The notes under the pieces: model-generated
Databases searched by the model: none
Seen by the model: the letters and a program-made list of their open reading frames with translations, nothing else
Told to the model about the DNA's origin: nothing
Position numbers and translations under genes: made by a program
Source of the DNA: Alphaproteobacteria bacterium HGW-Alphaproteobacteria-1
Lineage (GTDB): Bacteria > Pseudomonadota > Alphaproteobacteria > Rhodobacterales > Rhodobacteraceae
Length of the DNA: 64,000 bases
Assembly: GCA_002842985.1 (NCBI GenBank)
Contig: PHEQ01000003.1
Coordinates: 186,001 to 250,000, forward strand
Direction of reading: 5' to 3'
In this document: positions 55,309 to 64,000 of the stretch, piece after piece
How the letters are laid out: each line of letters opens with the position of its first letter
How positions within the stretch are numbered: position 1 is the stretch's first letter

Positions 55309-56574
55309 GTGGATCATTTTCTTTATCGCGACGGCGTGCTCCATGCCGAGGAGGTGCCGATCCCCGAGATTGCCGAGGCTGTCGGCACGCCGTTCTATTG
55401 CTATTCCACCGCGACGCTGGCGCGGCATTATCGCCTCTTCGACGAGGCGCTGACGGGGATGGATCATCTGGTGTGCTACGCCATGAAGGCGGCGAGCAAT
55501 CAGGCGATCCTGCGCACGCTGGCGGCGCTTGGCGCGGGGATGGACGTGGTCTCGGGCGGGGAATACGCGCGCGCGATCGCGGCCGGGGTGCCGGGGGAGC
55601 GGATCGTGTTCTCGGGCGTGGGAAAGACGCGTGAGGAGATGCGCGTGGCCCTGATCGGCGGGATCCGTCAGTTCAATGTCGAGAGCGAGCCCGAGATGCG
55701 CGTGCTGAGCGAGGTGGCGGCAAGCCTCGGGCGGGTGGCGCCCATCACCATCCGGGTCAATCCGGATGTCGACGCGAAAACCCACGCCAAGATCGCTACC
55801 GGCAAGAGCGAGAACAAGTTCGGCATCCCGATTTCACGCGCCCGCGCCGTCTATGCCGAAGCGGCCCGACTGCCGGGGCTGGAGGTGGTCGGCATCGACG
55901 TGCATATCGGCAGCCAGTTGACCGAGCTTGCGCCCTTTCGCGCCGCCTATGAGAAGGTGGCCGAGCTGACCGATGCGTTGCGCGCCGATGGTCATGACAT
56001 CCGCCGTCTCGATCTGGGCGGCGGTCTGGGCATCCCCTATACCCGCTCGAACGAGGCTCCACCCCTGCCCACCGAATACGGTGCGCTGATCCGCGAGGTT
56101 CTGGGGCATCTGGATTGCGAGATCGAGATCGAGCCGGGGCGCCTCATCGTCGGCAATGCCGGCGTGCTGGTAAGCGGGGTGATCTACGTCAAGGAGGGCG
56201 AGGGGCGCGATTTTCTCATTCTCGATGCGGCGATGAACGACCTCATTCGCCCGGCCATGTACGATGCACATCACGATATCGTGCCGGTGATCGAACCCGC
56301 GCCGGGGGTCGATCACTGCCCCTATGACGTGGTGGGGCCCGTCTGCGAGAGCGGCGACACTTTTGCCCGCGCGCGCCAGATGCCCCCGCTGGCGGCGGGC
56401 GATCTGGTGGCGTTCCGCAGTGCCGGGGCCTATGGCGCGGTGATGGCGAGCGAATACAACACACGGCCCCTCATCCCCGAGGTTCTGGTCAATGGGCGTG
56501 ACTTTGCCGTGATCCGTGCGCGTCCAAGCTTTGACGAAATGCTGAATCGAGATACCATCCCCGGATGGCTCTGA
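55309..56574 (+). CDS. lysA: Diaminopimelate decarboxylase
   Basis: 421 residues, fold-type III PLP decarboxylase. The PLP lysine is in CYAMKAASNQ (about 57), the phosphate-binding glycines in LGGGLGIPY, EPGRLIVG binds substrate, and CESGDTFA holds the cysteine of the partner active site. It converts meso-diaminopimelate to lysine, the final step of lysine synthesis. GTG 55309 (MDHFLYRDG) is preferred, giving the usual length; an upstream TTG (55282) adds nine residues without family support. It closes the argH-to-lysA run; the DUF4175 gene follows 39 nt later. Confidence 0.96.
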   Translation: MDHFLYRDGVLHAEEVPIPEIAEAVGTPFYCYSTATLARHYRLFDEALTGMDHLVCYAMKAASNQAILRTLAALGAGMDVVSGGEYARAIAAGVPGERIVFSGVGKTREEMRVALIGGIRQFNVESEPEMRVLSEVAASLGRVAPITIRVNPDVDAKTHAKIATGKSENKFGIPISRARAVYAEAARLPGLEVVGIDVHIGSQLTELAPFRAAYEKVAELTDALRADGHDIRRLDLGGGLGIPYTRSNEAPPLPTEYGALIREVLGHLDCEIEIEPGRLIVGNAGVLVSGVIYVKEGEGRDFLILDAAMNDLIRPAMYDAHHDIVPVIEPAPGVDHCPYDVVGPVCESGDTFARARQMPPLAAGDLVAFRSAGAYGAVMASEYNTRPLIPEVLVNGRDFAVIRARPSFDEMLNRDTIPGWL

Positions 56575-56613
56575 CGCAAGGCGCGTCGGCGGCCCGATAG
56601 GAGCAGGTGCGCG

Positions 56614-59193
56614 ATGACCGAGCAAGGCGAGCTTCTGACCCCGATCCTGGCGCGGTTGCGCCGGGTTCTGTGGCTGACCTGGGCGGGGATGATCGCCGAG
56701 CGCCTCGTGCGCGCCTTCTGGCCGGTCTGGAGCGTGCTGGCGGCGGGCGCGTCGTTGCTGCTTCTGGGTCTGCATGACCTGGTGCCGCTGGCGGTGGTGC
56801 AGGCCGGGGCGGGCATGGTCGCGCTGGCGGTGCTCATTCTGGCGCTGCATGGCTGGCGGCGGTTCCACTGGCCCGCGCGCGCGGAGGCATTGGCGCGGGT
56901 CGATGCGGTGCTTCCGGGGCGGCCCCTGGCGGCGCTGGGCGATGTGCAGGCGGTGGGGGCGAACGATGCCGCCTCTGCGGCGCTGTGGCGCGCGCATCAG
57001 GCGCGCATGGCCGCACGGGCGCAAGGCGCGCGCGTCGTCTCTCCCGATCTGCGGCTGTCGCGGCGCGACCCTTACGGTATGCGCTACGTGGCGCTTCTGG
57101 CGCTGGTGACGGGGCTGATCTTCGGCTCGGTCTGGCGCGCGGGCAGCGTGGCGCAGATCGTGCCGGGGGCGGGCCACGGCGCGGCGCTGGCGCAGGGTCC
57201 GTCCTGGGAGGGCTGGATCGAGCCGCCCGCCCATACCGGCCTGCCGAGCCTGTATCTGGCTGATCAGCGCGAGGGTATCCGCACGCCAGTGGGCAGCCGC
57301 GTCACCCTGCGCTTTTACGGCGAAGTGGGAGCGCTCACGCTCGAGGAGAGTGTGTCAGGCGAGCCGGTCACGGCACCGGGCGCGTCCGAGCAGAGCCTGA
57401 CCATCGCGCGCGACGGCGAGATCACGATTGCCGGACCGGGCGGGCGCGGCTGGCAGGTGACGGCGATCCCCGATGAGGCGCCCGAGGTGGCGATCGTCGC
57501 GGGCGAGGCCAAGACCACCTTTGATGGGCAGATGAGCCAACCCTTCGAGGCGCGCGACGATTACGGCGTGATCGGTGGCGCCGCGGTTTTCGCGCTCGAC
57601 ATGGACCGGCTCGAGCGTCGGCATGGTCTGGCAGCGGACCCCGAGCCGCGCGAGGCAATCACGCTCGATTTGCCGTTGCCGCTGACCGGAAACCGAGCGG
57701 AATTCACCGAGACGCTGATCGAGAACCTGTCCGAACACCCCTGGGCGCATCTGCCGGTCACGTTGCGGTTGCGGGTCACGGATGCGGCGGGGCAGGAGGG
57801 GCTGTCCGACCCGGTGGACATGGCCCTGCCTGCGCGGCGCTTTTTCAACCCTTTGGCGGCGGCTGTGATAGAACAGCGGCGCGACCTTTTGTGGACGCGC
57901 GACAATGCCACCCGCGTGGCACAGGTGCTGCGGGCAGTGTCCTACAAGCCGCGCGAGGGGCTTTTCCGGTCGGAGAAGGCCTATCTGCGGCTGCGGGTGA
58001 TCCTGCGGCAACTGGAGGCGAAGGCGGCGGCGGGGCTGGACGAGGCGGGGCGCGACGAGATCGCGCAGGCGCTTTGGGATCTCGCGCTCTTGCTCGAGGA
58101 TGGCGATATCGGCGACGCGCTGGAGCGGATGCGCGCAGCACAGGAGCGGTTGAGCGAGGCGATGAGGAACGGTGCGAGCCCCGAGGAAATCGCGCGGCTC
58201 ATGCAGGATCTGCGCGATGCGACGCAGGATTACCTGCGCCAGAAGATGGCCGAGGCGCAACGCGAGGACCAGGAGGGCGGCAACCAGCAGAGCGCCGAGA
58301 ACATGATGCAGATGAACAGCCAGGATCTGCAGGACATGATGGACCGCATTCAGGAATTGATGGAGCAGGGCCGCTTTGCCGAGGCGCAGCAGGCACTGGA
58401 GGAATTCCAGCGCATGATGGAGAACATGCAGGTCACCCAAGGGCAGGGTCAGTCCGAGGGTCAGCAGGCCATGGAGGGCCTGGCCGAGACCCTGCGAGAC
58501 CAGCAGGGCCTGTCGGATCAGGCGTTCCGCGACCTTCAGGAACAGTTCAACCCCAATGCGCAGCGCGGCCAGTCGCGGCAGAACGAGGGCCGCTCTGGCG
58601 GCGACGGGCGCGGCGAGAGCCATGACGGCCAGCAGGGGCAGGGCGGCGGCGAGGGCGGCGCGCAACCCGGCGGGCAGGGGCAGGAACAGGCCGAGGACGG
58701 CGAGGGTGGATCGCTCGCCGACCGGCAGGAAGCGCTGCGCCGCGAGCTGGAGCGCCAGCGCGGCGGCCTGCCGCAACTGGGCGGTGAGGCGGGCGAGGCC
58801 GCGCGCGACGCGCTGGAGCGCGCCGAACGCTCGATGGAGGGCGCGGCGGAAGCACTGCGCAACGACGATCTGGCGGGCGCGCTCGGCGAACAGGCCGATG
58901 CCATGGAGGCGCTGCGCGAGGGGATGCGCAACATGGGCGAGGCGATGGCGCAGCAAGGCCAGCCCGGCGGGCCGGGCAGCGAGCGCGGCCAGCCCGGCAT
59001 GGCGCAGGCCGATCCGCTGGGCCGCGAACGCGGGCAGGGTCGCAACGCTGGCACGCAGGAAAACCTGCTTCAGGGCGACGATGTCTATCGCCGTGCGCGC
59101 GACCTGCTTGACGAGATCCGCCGCCGCTCGGGCGAGGGCGCGCGCCCGGATGTGGAGCTTGACTATCTCAAGCGGCTGCTGGAGCGGTTCTAG
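56614..59193 (+). CDS. DUF4175 / TIGR02302 family large membrane protein
   Basis: 859 residues. Three hydrophobic segments lie near the N terminus (about 34-50, 57-80 and 153-170). A beta-rich middle part follows, then from about 410 a long helical region that becomes extremely rich in Gln, Glu, Met and Gly (about 540-830; NMMQMNSQDLQDMMDRIQEL, later GGDGRGESHDGQQGQGG). The last 60 residues are a conserved ending (DDVYRRARDLLDEIRRRSG). This is the alphaproteobacterial TIGR02302/DUF4175 family of unknown function, usually located beside lysA as here. It probably exposes the repeat-rich helical part in the periplasm (inference). No enzyme motif seen. Confidence 0.88.
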   Translation: MTEQGELLTPILARLRRVLWLTWAGMIAERLVRAFWPVWSVLAAGASLLLLGLHDLVPLAVVQAGAGMVALAVLILALHGWRRFHWPARAEALARVDAVLPGRPLAALGDVQAVGANDAASAALWRAHQARMAARAQGARVVSPDLRLSRRDPYGMRYVALLALVTGLIFGSVWRAGSVAQIVPGAGHGAALAQGPSWEGWIEPPAHTGLPSLYLADQREGIRTPVGSRVTLRFYGEVGALTLEESVSGEPVTAPGASEQSLTIARDGEITIAGPGGRGWQVTAIPDEAPEVAIVAGEAKTTFDGQMSQPFEARDDYGVIGGAAVFALDMDRLERRHGLAADPEPREAITLDLPLPLTGNRAEFTETLIENLSEHPWAHLPVTLRLRVTDAAGQEGLSDPVDMALPARRFFNPLAAAVIEQRRDLLWTRDNATRVAQVLRAVSYKPREGLFRSEKAYLRLRVILRQLEAKAAAGLDEAGRDEIAQALWDLALLLEDGDIGDALERMRAAQERLSEAMRNGASPEEIARLMQDLRDATQDYLRQKMAEAQREDQEGGNQQSAENMMQMNSQDLQDMMDRIQELMEQGRFAEAQQALEEFQRMMENMQVTQGQGQSEGQQAMEGLAETLRDQQGLSDQAFRDLQEQFNPNAQRGQSRQNEGRSGGDGRGESHDGQQGQGGGEGGAQPGGQGQEQAEDGEGGSLADRQEALRRELERQRGGLPQLGGEAGEAARDALERAERSMEGAAEALRNDDLAGALGEQADAMEALREGMRNMGEAMAQQGQPGGPGSERGQPGMAQADPLGRERGQGRNAGTQENLLQGDDVYRRARDLLDEIRRRSGEGARPDVELDYLKRLLERF

Positions 59194-59262
59194 GATCGCA
59201 CCCCGACGCGGTGAAGCGATCGGCCGCTAACCCGCGTGGCAGGGAAGACGATGACTTTGACG

Positions 59263-60105
59263 TTATCCCCGCCCGATGATCCCTGCGACCGCCTGTGACA
59301 GCAGCCCCCGCAGCGCATCCACCGCAGCGACATATTGCGAAACCGGACCTTCCAGACCCGGCGCCACGGCGGTGATGGTCGGAGCCATGAGATAGACGAT
59401 GAGCGCGATCACGCAAGTGATCACCGCGAGGCGAAAGCCGGTGCGAAAGCCGCTCTTGCGGGGCGTCGGCAGCGCCTCTTCGGGCAGCATGGGGGGGCGC
59501 GCGTCGGCGCCATTGTCTTCGTGGGCCGAGAGCGAAGAATTGATTTCGTCGATATCGGGAAAAAGATTGCGCCGCGAGGGCGGATCGATTTCTTCGGGCG
59601 CCGTGTCCTCGGGAGCGGGCTCTGGTTGGGTCGCGCTGCCGCGCAGCCGCTCCATGCGCGCGCGGGCCTGCTGGCTGCGTTCGTCGGAGGCGGGGGCATC
59701 AAGCCCGAGATCGGGCTGAGTCTCAAGCCGGTCGCGTGCCTCTGTTGCGCGCGCTGCGCGCTCTCGTTCGGCCTCTTCGCGCAGGATTTCGGCGATCTCG
59801 GGGTCGATGCGGCGTTGCGTGGCCGGGGGGGGGGCGGGCTGTGGCTGCGGTTCGGGGTCCGGCTCGGAACGAATGTCCGGCTCTGGCTGAGATACAGGTT
59901 CGGCCTGGGATACAGGCTCGGGCTCGGGCTCGGGCGCTGGCTCTGGCGCAACCGCCTCGGGCTCGGGCTCGTCCGGGGCATGGTCAACGTGATGTTGAAA
60001 CCACGTGTTGCCGCAGTTCGAGCACTGCACATCGCGGCCCGACGCAGGGATGACCGCATCGGGCACCTCGTATTGCGCCCCGCAATTCGGACATGTCAGC
60101 CTCAT
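59263..60105 (-). CDS. Zinc-ribbon (MJ0042-type) membrane protein
   Basis: 280 residues. An N-terminal zinc ribbon (LTCPNCGAQYEVPD, then VQCSNCGNTWF; cysteines at about 4, 7, 26 and 29) is followed by a long Pro/Glu-rich disordered stretch with repeated EPEP units, charged helices, and a single C-terminal TM helix (about 226-246; LAVITCVIALIVYLMAP). This layout is common next to ftsE in Rhodobacteraceae. Function unknown; the zinc ribbon may bind nucleic acid or protein at the membrane. The start at 60105 is chosen since family members begin MRLTCPNCG, with AGGGGGTGAG before it. Divergent from ftsE. Confidence 0.85.
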   Translation of the reverse strand: MRLTCPNCGAQYEVPDAVIPASGRDVQCSNCGNTWFQHHVDHAPDEPEPEAVAPEPAPEPEPEPVSQAEPVSQPEPDIRSEPDPEPQPQPAPPPATQRRIDPEIAEILREEAERERAARATEARDRLETQPDLGLDAPASDERSQQARARMERLRGSATQPEPAPEDTAPEEIDPPSRRNLFPDIDEINSSLSAHEDNGADARPPMLPEEALPTPRKSGFRTGFRLAVITCVIALIVYLMAPTITAVAPGLEGPVSQYVAAVDALRGLLSQAVAGIIGRG

Positions 60106-60266
60106 CTCACCCCCTGCCGCCTGTTGCGCTTCTTGGGTTGTGCTCGTTTGCAAAACCATAAGCGCTTCTCCGCCCATGGAAAAGGACAAAGCGAATCACG
60201 CGCGCAGTGATTGCACATGTGTGACCTCTGGGGCATGAAGGGGACTGCTGGACAAGGGGCGGAGCG

Positions 60267-60944
60267 GTGATCGAGCTTGAATCAGTGGCCTATTCCTACG
60301 GCGGGGGAGAGTTGCTGGGCGATGTGTCGCTCTCGCTTGCGCCCGGCTCGTTCCATTTCCTGACCGGCCCGTCCGGATCGGGCAAGACGACGCTGCTGAA
60401 GCTGTGCTACGGCGCGTTGGTGCCAAGTGCTGGCACGGTGCGCCTGTTTGCGCAGGACCGACGTGCGATGACACGCGACGATGTCGCCATGGCGCGCCGC
60501 CGCATCGGGGTGGTGCATCAGGATTGCCAGTTTCTCGATCACCTGAGCGTCTCGGACAATATCGCCCTGCCGCTCTCGGTTTCGGGGCGCGACCTGCTGG
60601 CCGAAGAGCCGAACCTGCGCGAACTGGTGGGCTGGGTCGGTCTCAAGGACCGCGCGCAAGCGCGCCCGCCGGAACTGTCGGGTGGCGAGCGGCAGCGCGC
60701 GGCGCTGGCGCGCGCGGTGATCATGTCGCCCGACGTGGTGCTGGCGGATGAACCCACCGGCAACGTGGATTGGGAGATGTCGCAGCGCCTGCTGCGCCTG
60801 CTGATCGAGCTTAACCGCATGGGCAAGACCATCCTCATCGCCACGCATGATCTGGCGCTGATCCGCGCGGCCAAGGCGCATGTGCAGGCGCGGGTGCTGC
60901 GGATCGCATCGCGTCGGCTGCAATTCGCGGGGGCGGATCTGTGA
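60267..60944 (+). CDS. ftsE: Cell division ATP-binding protein FtsE
   Basis: 225 residues, an ABC ATPase. Walker A is TGPSGSGKTTLLK (about 33-45), the Q-loop lies in VVHQDCQFLDHL, the signature is LSGGERQRAALA, Walker B is VVLADEPTGNVD, and the switch histidine is in ATHDLAL. With FtsX it forms a membrane complex that couples ATP hydrolysis to activation of periplasmic wall hydrolases at the septum. The start is GTG with GGAG upstream (60267). Its stop overlaps ftsX (GTGA), a standard coupling in this pair. Secure within the ftsEX context. Confidence 0.94.
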   Translation: MIELESVAYSYGGGELLGDVSLSLAPGSFHFLTGPSGSGKTTLLKLCYGALVPSAGTVRLFAQDRRAMTRDDVAMARRRIGVVHQDCQFLDHLSVSDNIALPLSVSGRDLLAEEPNLRELVGWVGLKDRAQARPPELSGGERQRAALARAVIMSPDVVLADEPTGNVDWEMSQRLLRLLIELNRMGKTILIATHDLALIRAAKAHVQARVLRIASRRLQFAGADL

Positions 60945-61846
60945 GGCTCGACATGAACGCAGTGCGGGTGATGCTCGTGGGAGATGCGCAGGCCGACCGG
61001 GTCGTGCCGCCCACCGGCTTCACCGCCTGGCTGACGCTGTTCAGCGCGGGGGCGATGGCGTTTCTTGCGGTCTTCGCGCTGGCGCTGTCGCTGGCCACCG
61101 GGCGGCTTGCGGATCGCTGGGGCAACGAGCTTGCGCGCACGGCGACGGTGCGCATCTCGGCCCCCGAGGGGCAGATGGCCGCGCAGACCGCCGCCGCGCT
61201 GAGGGTGCTCGAGACGACGACCGGGGTGGCGCTCGCTCGCGCGCTTTCGGATGCCGAGCAGGCGGCACTGCTCGAGCCGTGGTTCGGCCCCGGCCTGCCG
61301 CTCGATCAACTGCCCATCCCGCGCCTCATCGAGGTGATCGAGACCGGCGCGGGGTTCGACCCGCAGGGCCTGCGCCTGCGGCTGGCGGCCGAGGTGCCGG
61401 GCGCCGTGCTTGACGATCACACCCGCTGGCGCGAGCCGCTGGCGCGCGCGGCGGGGCGGTTGCGGCTTCTGGGGCTGGTGGCGCTCGGCCTCATTGCGGC
61501 GGCGACGGCGGCGATGATCACGCTGGCCGCGCAAGCCGCCCTTGCCGCCAATGCGCAGGTGATCAGCGTGTTGCGGCTGGTGGGGGCGCAGGACGGCTAT
61601 ATCGCCCGCGCCTTCGTGCGCCGGTTCGCCGCGCGCGGGCTGGCGGGGGCGGCGATCGGCACGGTTCTTGGCTGTCTGGCCATTCTGGCGCTGCCTGCGG
61701 CGCAGGTCGAGGGCGGGTTTCTGACGGGCCTCGGCTTTCAGGGCTGGCACTGGCTCTGGCCGGCCGTCATTCCGCCACTCGCGGGGCTGGTGGCCTTTGG
61801 GGCGACGCTGACCGCCGCGCGCCGCACATTGGAGGAAATGCCATGA
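60941..61846 (+). CDS. ftsX: Cell division protein FtsX
   Basis: 301 residues with four membrane helices (about 28-50, 176-200, 228-247 and 262-285), and a periplasmic loop between the first two, the typical FtsX topology. VISVLRLVGAQDGYIARAFVRRF contains the cytoplasmic coupling helix that contacts FtsE. FtsX passes ATPase-driven motion to peptidoglycan hydrolase activators. The start is GTG overlapping the ftsE stop. The plsC start overlaps its stop in turn. Sequence is divergent, as usual for FtsX, so the identification leans on topology and the adjoining ftsE. Confidence 0.92.
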   Translation: MRLDMNAVRVMLVGDAQADRVVPPTGFTAWLTLFSAGAMAFLAVFALALSLATGRLADRWGNELARTATVRISAPEGQMAAQTAAALRVLETTTGVALARALSDAEQAALLEPWFGPGLPLDQLPIPRLIEVIETGAGFDPQGLRLRLAAEVPGAVLDDHTRWREPLARAAGRLRLLGLVALGLIAAATAAMITLAAQAALAANAQVISVLRLVGAQDGYIARAFVRRFAARGLAGAAIGTVLGCLAILALPAAQVEGGFLTGLGFQGWHWLWPAVIPPLAGLVAFGATLTAARRTLEEMP

Positions 61847-62571
61847 GATACGCGCTGCAATGGCTGCGCTCGCTGCTCTTCGTTTGCCAGATGTATGTCA
61901 TGCTGGGGGTGATCGGCATTGGCTTTCTGCCTTGGGCGGTGCTCAGCCCGCGCGGTGCCCTGGCCGGCTGCAAGAGCTATTGCCGCTGGGTGTGCTGGAG
62001 CGCCGGCTGGATGGTGGGGCTGAAGACCGAGGTGCGCGGAACGCCGCCCTCGGGCGCGGTTCTGGTCGCCGCCAAGCACCAGAGCTTTCTCGACATCCTG
62101 ATGATATTCGGCAGCCTGCCCTCGGGCAAGTTCATCATGAAGCGCGAACTTCTGTGGGCACCCGTCGTCGGCCAATACGGGTTGCGCATCGGTTGTGTGC
62201 CGGTGGACCGGGGCAAGCGCGGCGCTGCGATCAAGAAGATGGTGGCCGATGTCGCGCGCGGGCTGGCGCGGCCCGGTCAGCTCATCATTTTCGCCCAGGG
62301 CACGCGGGTGGCGCCGGGGGATGTGCGCCCCTACAAGATCGGCACCGCCGTTCTCTATGAGCAACTGGGGCAGACCTGCCATCCGGTGGCGACCAATGTG
62401 GGCGTGTTCTGGCCCAAGCGCGGCATCTATCGCAAGCCGGGGGTGGCGGTGATCGAATACCTGCCCGTCATCGCGCCGGGCCTCGACAAGGACGTGTTTC
62501 TCGCGCGGCTGGAGGAGGAGGTGGAGACCGCCTCGAACCGGCTCATGCGCGAGGCGGGCTTTGCCGTGTGA
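61843..62571 (+). CDS. plsC: 1-acyl-sn-glycerol-3-phosphate acyltransferase
   Basis: 242 residues. The catalytic HX4D motif is KHQSFLD (about 76-82); the second acyltransferase block reads FAQGTR (about 152-157) where most family members have EGTR, and KIGTA follows. An N-terminal hydrophobic segment (about 8-32) anchors it to the inner membrane. It adds the second acyl chain to lysophosphatidate, giving phosphatidate for phospholipids. It overlaps ftsX by 4 nt. The Gln for Glu change in the second motif is known from alphaproteobacterial PlsC-like enzymes (recollection), so activity is still expected. Confidence 0.92.
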   Translation: MRYALQWLRSLLFVCQMYVMLGVIGIGFLPWAVLSPRGALAGCKSYCRWVCWSAGWMVGLKTEVRGTPPSGAVLVAAKHQSFLDILMIFGSLPSGKFIMKRELLWAPVVGQYGLRIGCVPVDRGKRGAAIKKMVADVARGLARPGQLIIFAQGTRVAPGDVRPYKIGTAVLYEQLGQTCHPVATNVGVFWPKRGIYRKPGVAVIEYLPVIAPGLDKDVFLARLEEEVETASNRLMREAGFAV

Positions 62572-62712
62572 CCCGCTTGGATTGCGGCGAAAGAAAGTCT
62601 CGCTCTGCCCGATATTATCCCGATTTTGTCAAATCCCGGCCTCAAACCGGGGGCATCGTTGCCTTAACCGAAACAATGCCCAAGGCGGCAATCGAGCAGA
62701 AGGACGAGGCAG

Positions 62713-62850
62713 ATGAAACAGCGGTGGCTCAAATCCGTGGTGAAACACAGCAACGAGGCGGCCCCCGCGCTGCCCTATCACCGCGCGGCCCGGCAGGCCC
62801 GGCGGCGCGCGCAGTTGTTCGAGTTGCTGCGCAGCCTCAAGACCGCGTGA
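62713..62850 (+). CDS. Small basic hypothetical protein (45 residues)
   Basis: A short gene with AAGGACGAGG before the ATG. The 45-residue product is strongly basic (MKQRWLKSVVKH, later HRAARQARRRAQLFELLR) without hydrophobic segment or cysteine. The C-terminal half would form an amphipathic helix. It is not recognised. It stands alone 140 nt after plsC. Support comes only from the ribosome site and coding-like base pattern; a chance frame is possible. Confidence 0.55.
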   Translation: MKQRWLKSVVKHSNEAAPALPYHRAARQARRRAQLFELLRSLKTA

Positions 62851-62880
62851 TTTCGCGCACCGCTTGACCCCCGGCGCACC

Positions 62881-62946
62881 GTCATCCCTGCGCAAGCGGG
62901 GATCTCGGGGCCGCATGAGGCCCTCGGGTCAGGCCCGAGGGTGACG
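62881..62946. repeat. Dispersed stem-loop repeat, copy B
   Basis: GTCATCC at the left and GGGTGAC at the right bound a 66-nt element with an inner perfect palindrome CCTCGGG-TCAGG-CCCGAGG (62922-62940). It shares its ends with copy A at 19921-19976. It lies in the gap before hisC and may end transcripts or simply be a repeat family member. Confidence 0.6.
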
Positions 62947-63059
62947 GCACGCGCTGCGGGATCGGAGGCCCTAAGGCCACATGGCCCCCTTCGACAGTTT
63001 CAATCTTTCCTTGACCCGCGCCCGAGGCTAGATACGGGAACGGCCAAGGAGAACCCGCC

Positions 63060-64000
63060 ATGACCCAGATCACGCCGCAGCCCGGCATTCTCGATATTGC
63101 CCTCTACGAGGGCGGGGCATCGCGTGTCGAGGGCGTGGCCAATGTGGTCAAGCTCAGCTCCAACGAAAATCCCTTCGGCCCCTCCGAGGCCGCCAAGGAG
63201 GCGTTCCGCCGCGCGTCGTTTGACCTGCACCGCTACCCGTCCACCGATCACGCTTCGCTGCGCGCGGCCATTGGTGAGGTGCATGGGCTTGATCCCGCGC
63301 GCATCGTCTGCGGTGTGGGCAGCGACGAGATCATTGCCTTTCTCTGCCAGTGTTATGCCGGTCCCGGCGACGAGGTCATCCACACAGAGCACGGCTTTGC
63401 CATGTACCGGATCAGCGCGCTGGCCAATGGCGCAACGCCGGTGGAGGTGCCCGAGCGCGACCGCGTCACGGATGTGGACGCGATCCTTGCCGCCTGCACC
63501 GAGGCCACGCGGCTGGTCTTTGTGGCCAACCCCAACAATCCCACCGGAACGATGGTGGGCGAGGCCGAATTGCGCCGTCTGGCCGAGGGGCTGCCTGCGC
63601 GCGCGCTGCTGGTGATCGACGGGGCCTATGCCGAATATGTCGAGGGCTATGATGGCGGCGCGGCGCTGGTCACGACGCGCGAGAACGTGGTGATGACGCG
63701 CACCTTCTCCAAGCTCTACGGTCTTGGCGGTCTGCGCGTCGGCTGGGGCTACGGGCCGGGGCATGTCGTCGATGTGCTCAACCGGGTGCGTGGGCCGTTC
63801 AACCTCTCGAGCGCGGCGCTTCTCACCGCCGAGGCGGCGATCCGCGACACCGCCTGGGCCGAAAAATGCCGCGAGGAGAACAGCCGCCTGCGTGCCTGGC
63901 TCGCCGAAGCGCTGGCCGAGCATGGCGTGCCGTCGGACACCTCGACCGCGAATTTCATCCTTGCCCGTTTCGGCAGCCGTGAGGAGGCCGAGGCCTGCGA
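63060..64000 (+). CDS. hisC: Histidinol-phosphate aminotransferase, partial (3' end cut)
   Basis: About 313 N-terminal residues are present out of roughly 360. Fold-type I PLP aminotransferase features: [10 protein letters not shown] at the N terminus (about 33-42), NPNNPTGT (about 157-164), DGAYAEY, and the PLP lysine in [16 protein letters not shown] (about 221). HisC transfers an amino group to imidazole-acetol phosphate in histidine synthesis; Rhodobacteraceae members also act on aromatic keto acids. AAGGAG lies 8 nt before the ATG. It is probably the first gene of a further transcription unit, often followed by tyrA in relatives (not visible). Confidence 0.93.
   Translation, partial: MTQITPQPGILDIALYEGGASRVEGVANVVKLSSNENPFGPSEAAKEAFRRASFDLHRYPSTDHASLRAAIGEVHGLDPARIVCGVGSDEIIAFLCQCYAGPGDEVIHTEHGFAMYRISALANGATPVEVPERDRVTDVDAILAACTEATRLVFVANPNNPTGTMVGEAELRRLAEGLPARALLVIDGAYAEYVEGYDGGAALVTTRENVVMTRTFSKLYGLGGLRVGWGYGPGHVVDVLNRVRGPFNLSSAALLTAEAAIRDTAWAEKCREENSRLRAWLAEALAEHGVPSDTSTANFILARFGSREEAEAC

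Noticed and set aside
57355..58956. A 533-codon frame opposite the DUF4175 gene, rich in Leu and Arg
   Set aside because: Antisense image of a Gln/Glu-rich coding region; no independent ribosome site or motif.

Overview
This is a 64 kb piece of a high-GC bacterial chromosome, almost certainly from an alphaproteobacterium of the family Rhodobacteraceae (Roseobacter/Paracoccus side). The reasons are: a polyhydroxyalkanoate cluster phaZ-phaC-phaP-phaR with CTGC-N3-GCAG operator sites; an alphaproteobacterial SOS box (GAAC-N7-GAAC, the reverse of GTTC-N7-GTTC) in front of lexA; a zinc-ribbon gene next to ftsE-ftsX-plsC; a DUF4175/TIGR02302 giant protein behind lysA; DUF2244 and entericidin genes; and a class A RNase P RNA. 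The content is housekeeping and ordinary accessory metabolism. I see no transposase, integrase, phage gene, CRISPR array, toxin cassette or secretion-system locus. The very long open frames opposite lepA, the RND pump and other genes are high-GC shadows.

Layout. 1-3.6 kb (minus): XRE-cupin regulator, LysE-type exporter, GFA-domain protein and a truncated FAD/GcvT demethylating dehydrogenase, probably one operon for a methylated amine or amino acid. 3.6-8.5 kb: rnr, a Na/Ca exchanger, a lytic transglycosylase and tRNA-Pro(CGG). 8.5-14.4 kb: small Lhr-type helicase, a GAF-Fis activator next to an aldehyde dehydrogenase, and a PhnA-like protein. 14.7-20 kb: entericidin, lepA, an orphan sensor kinase and an orphan ferric-iron binding protein. 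20-28.6 kb: acyl-CoA synthetase, SOS-controlled lexA, comEC, gltX, gltA, DUF2244. 28.6-34.6 kb: rnpB, amidase, lipoprotein, gatCA, UPF0173 hydrolase, rluB, tadA, LysR. 35.5-40 kb: the PHA cluster. 40-44 kb: three alpha/beta hydrolases, an MFS carrier and a small conserved-looking protein. 44.3-48.2 kb: a pqi lipid-transport operon with pqiA in two genes. 48.3-52.5 kb: an RND pump with its adaptor. 52.8-59.2 kb: TlpA-like thioredoxin, then argH, an LptM-like lipoprotein, DUF2834, lysA and DUF4175 on the plus strand. 59.3-64 kb: zinc-ribbon protein, ftsE, ftsX, plsC, a 45-residue gene and the start of hisC.

How the parts work together. The clearest regulatory logic is in the PHA cluster. Four CTGC-N3-GCAG sites lie in all three control regions, and two of them fill the 17-nt spacer between the -35 and -10 elements of the proposed phaP and phaZ promoters. 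This fits PhaR sensing polymer and controling granule protein, depolymerase and its own gene. The lexA promoter is likewise overlapped by an SOS box. Other candidate operators are an A/T palindrome 10 nt in front of the XRE-cupin start and a 13-nt imperfect palindrome upstream of the iron-binding protein gene. Positions are read by eye; no database search was run.
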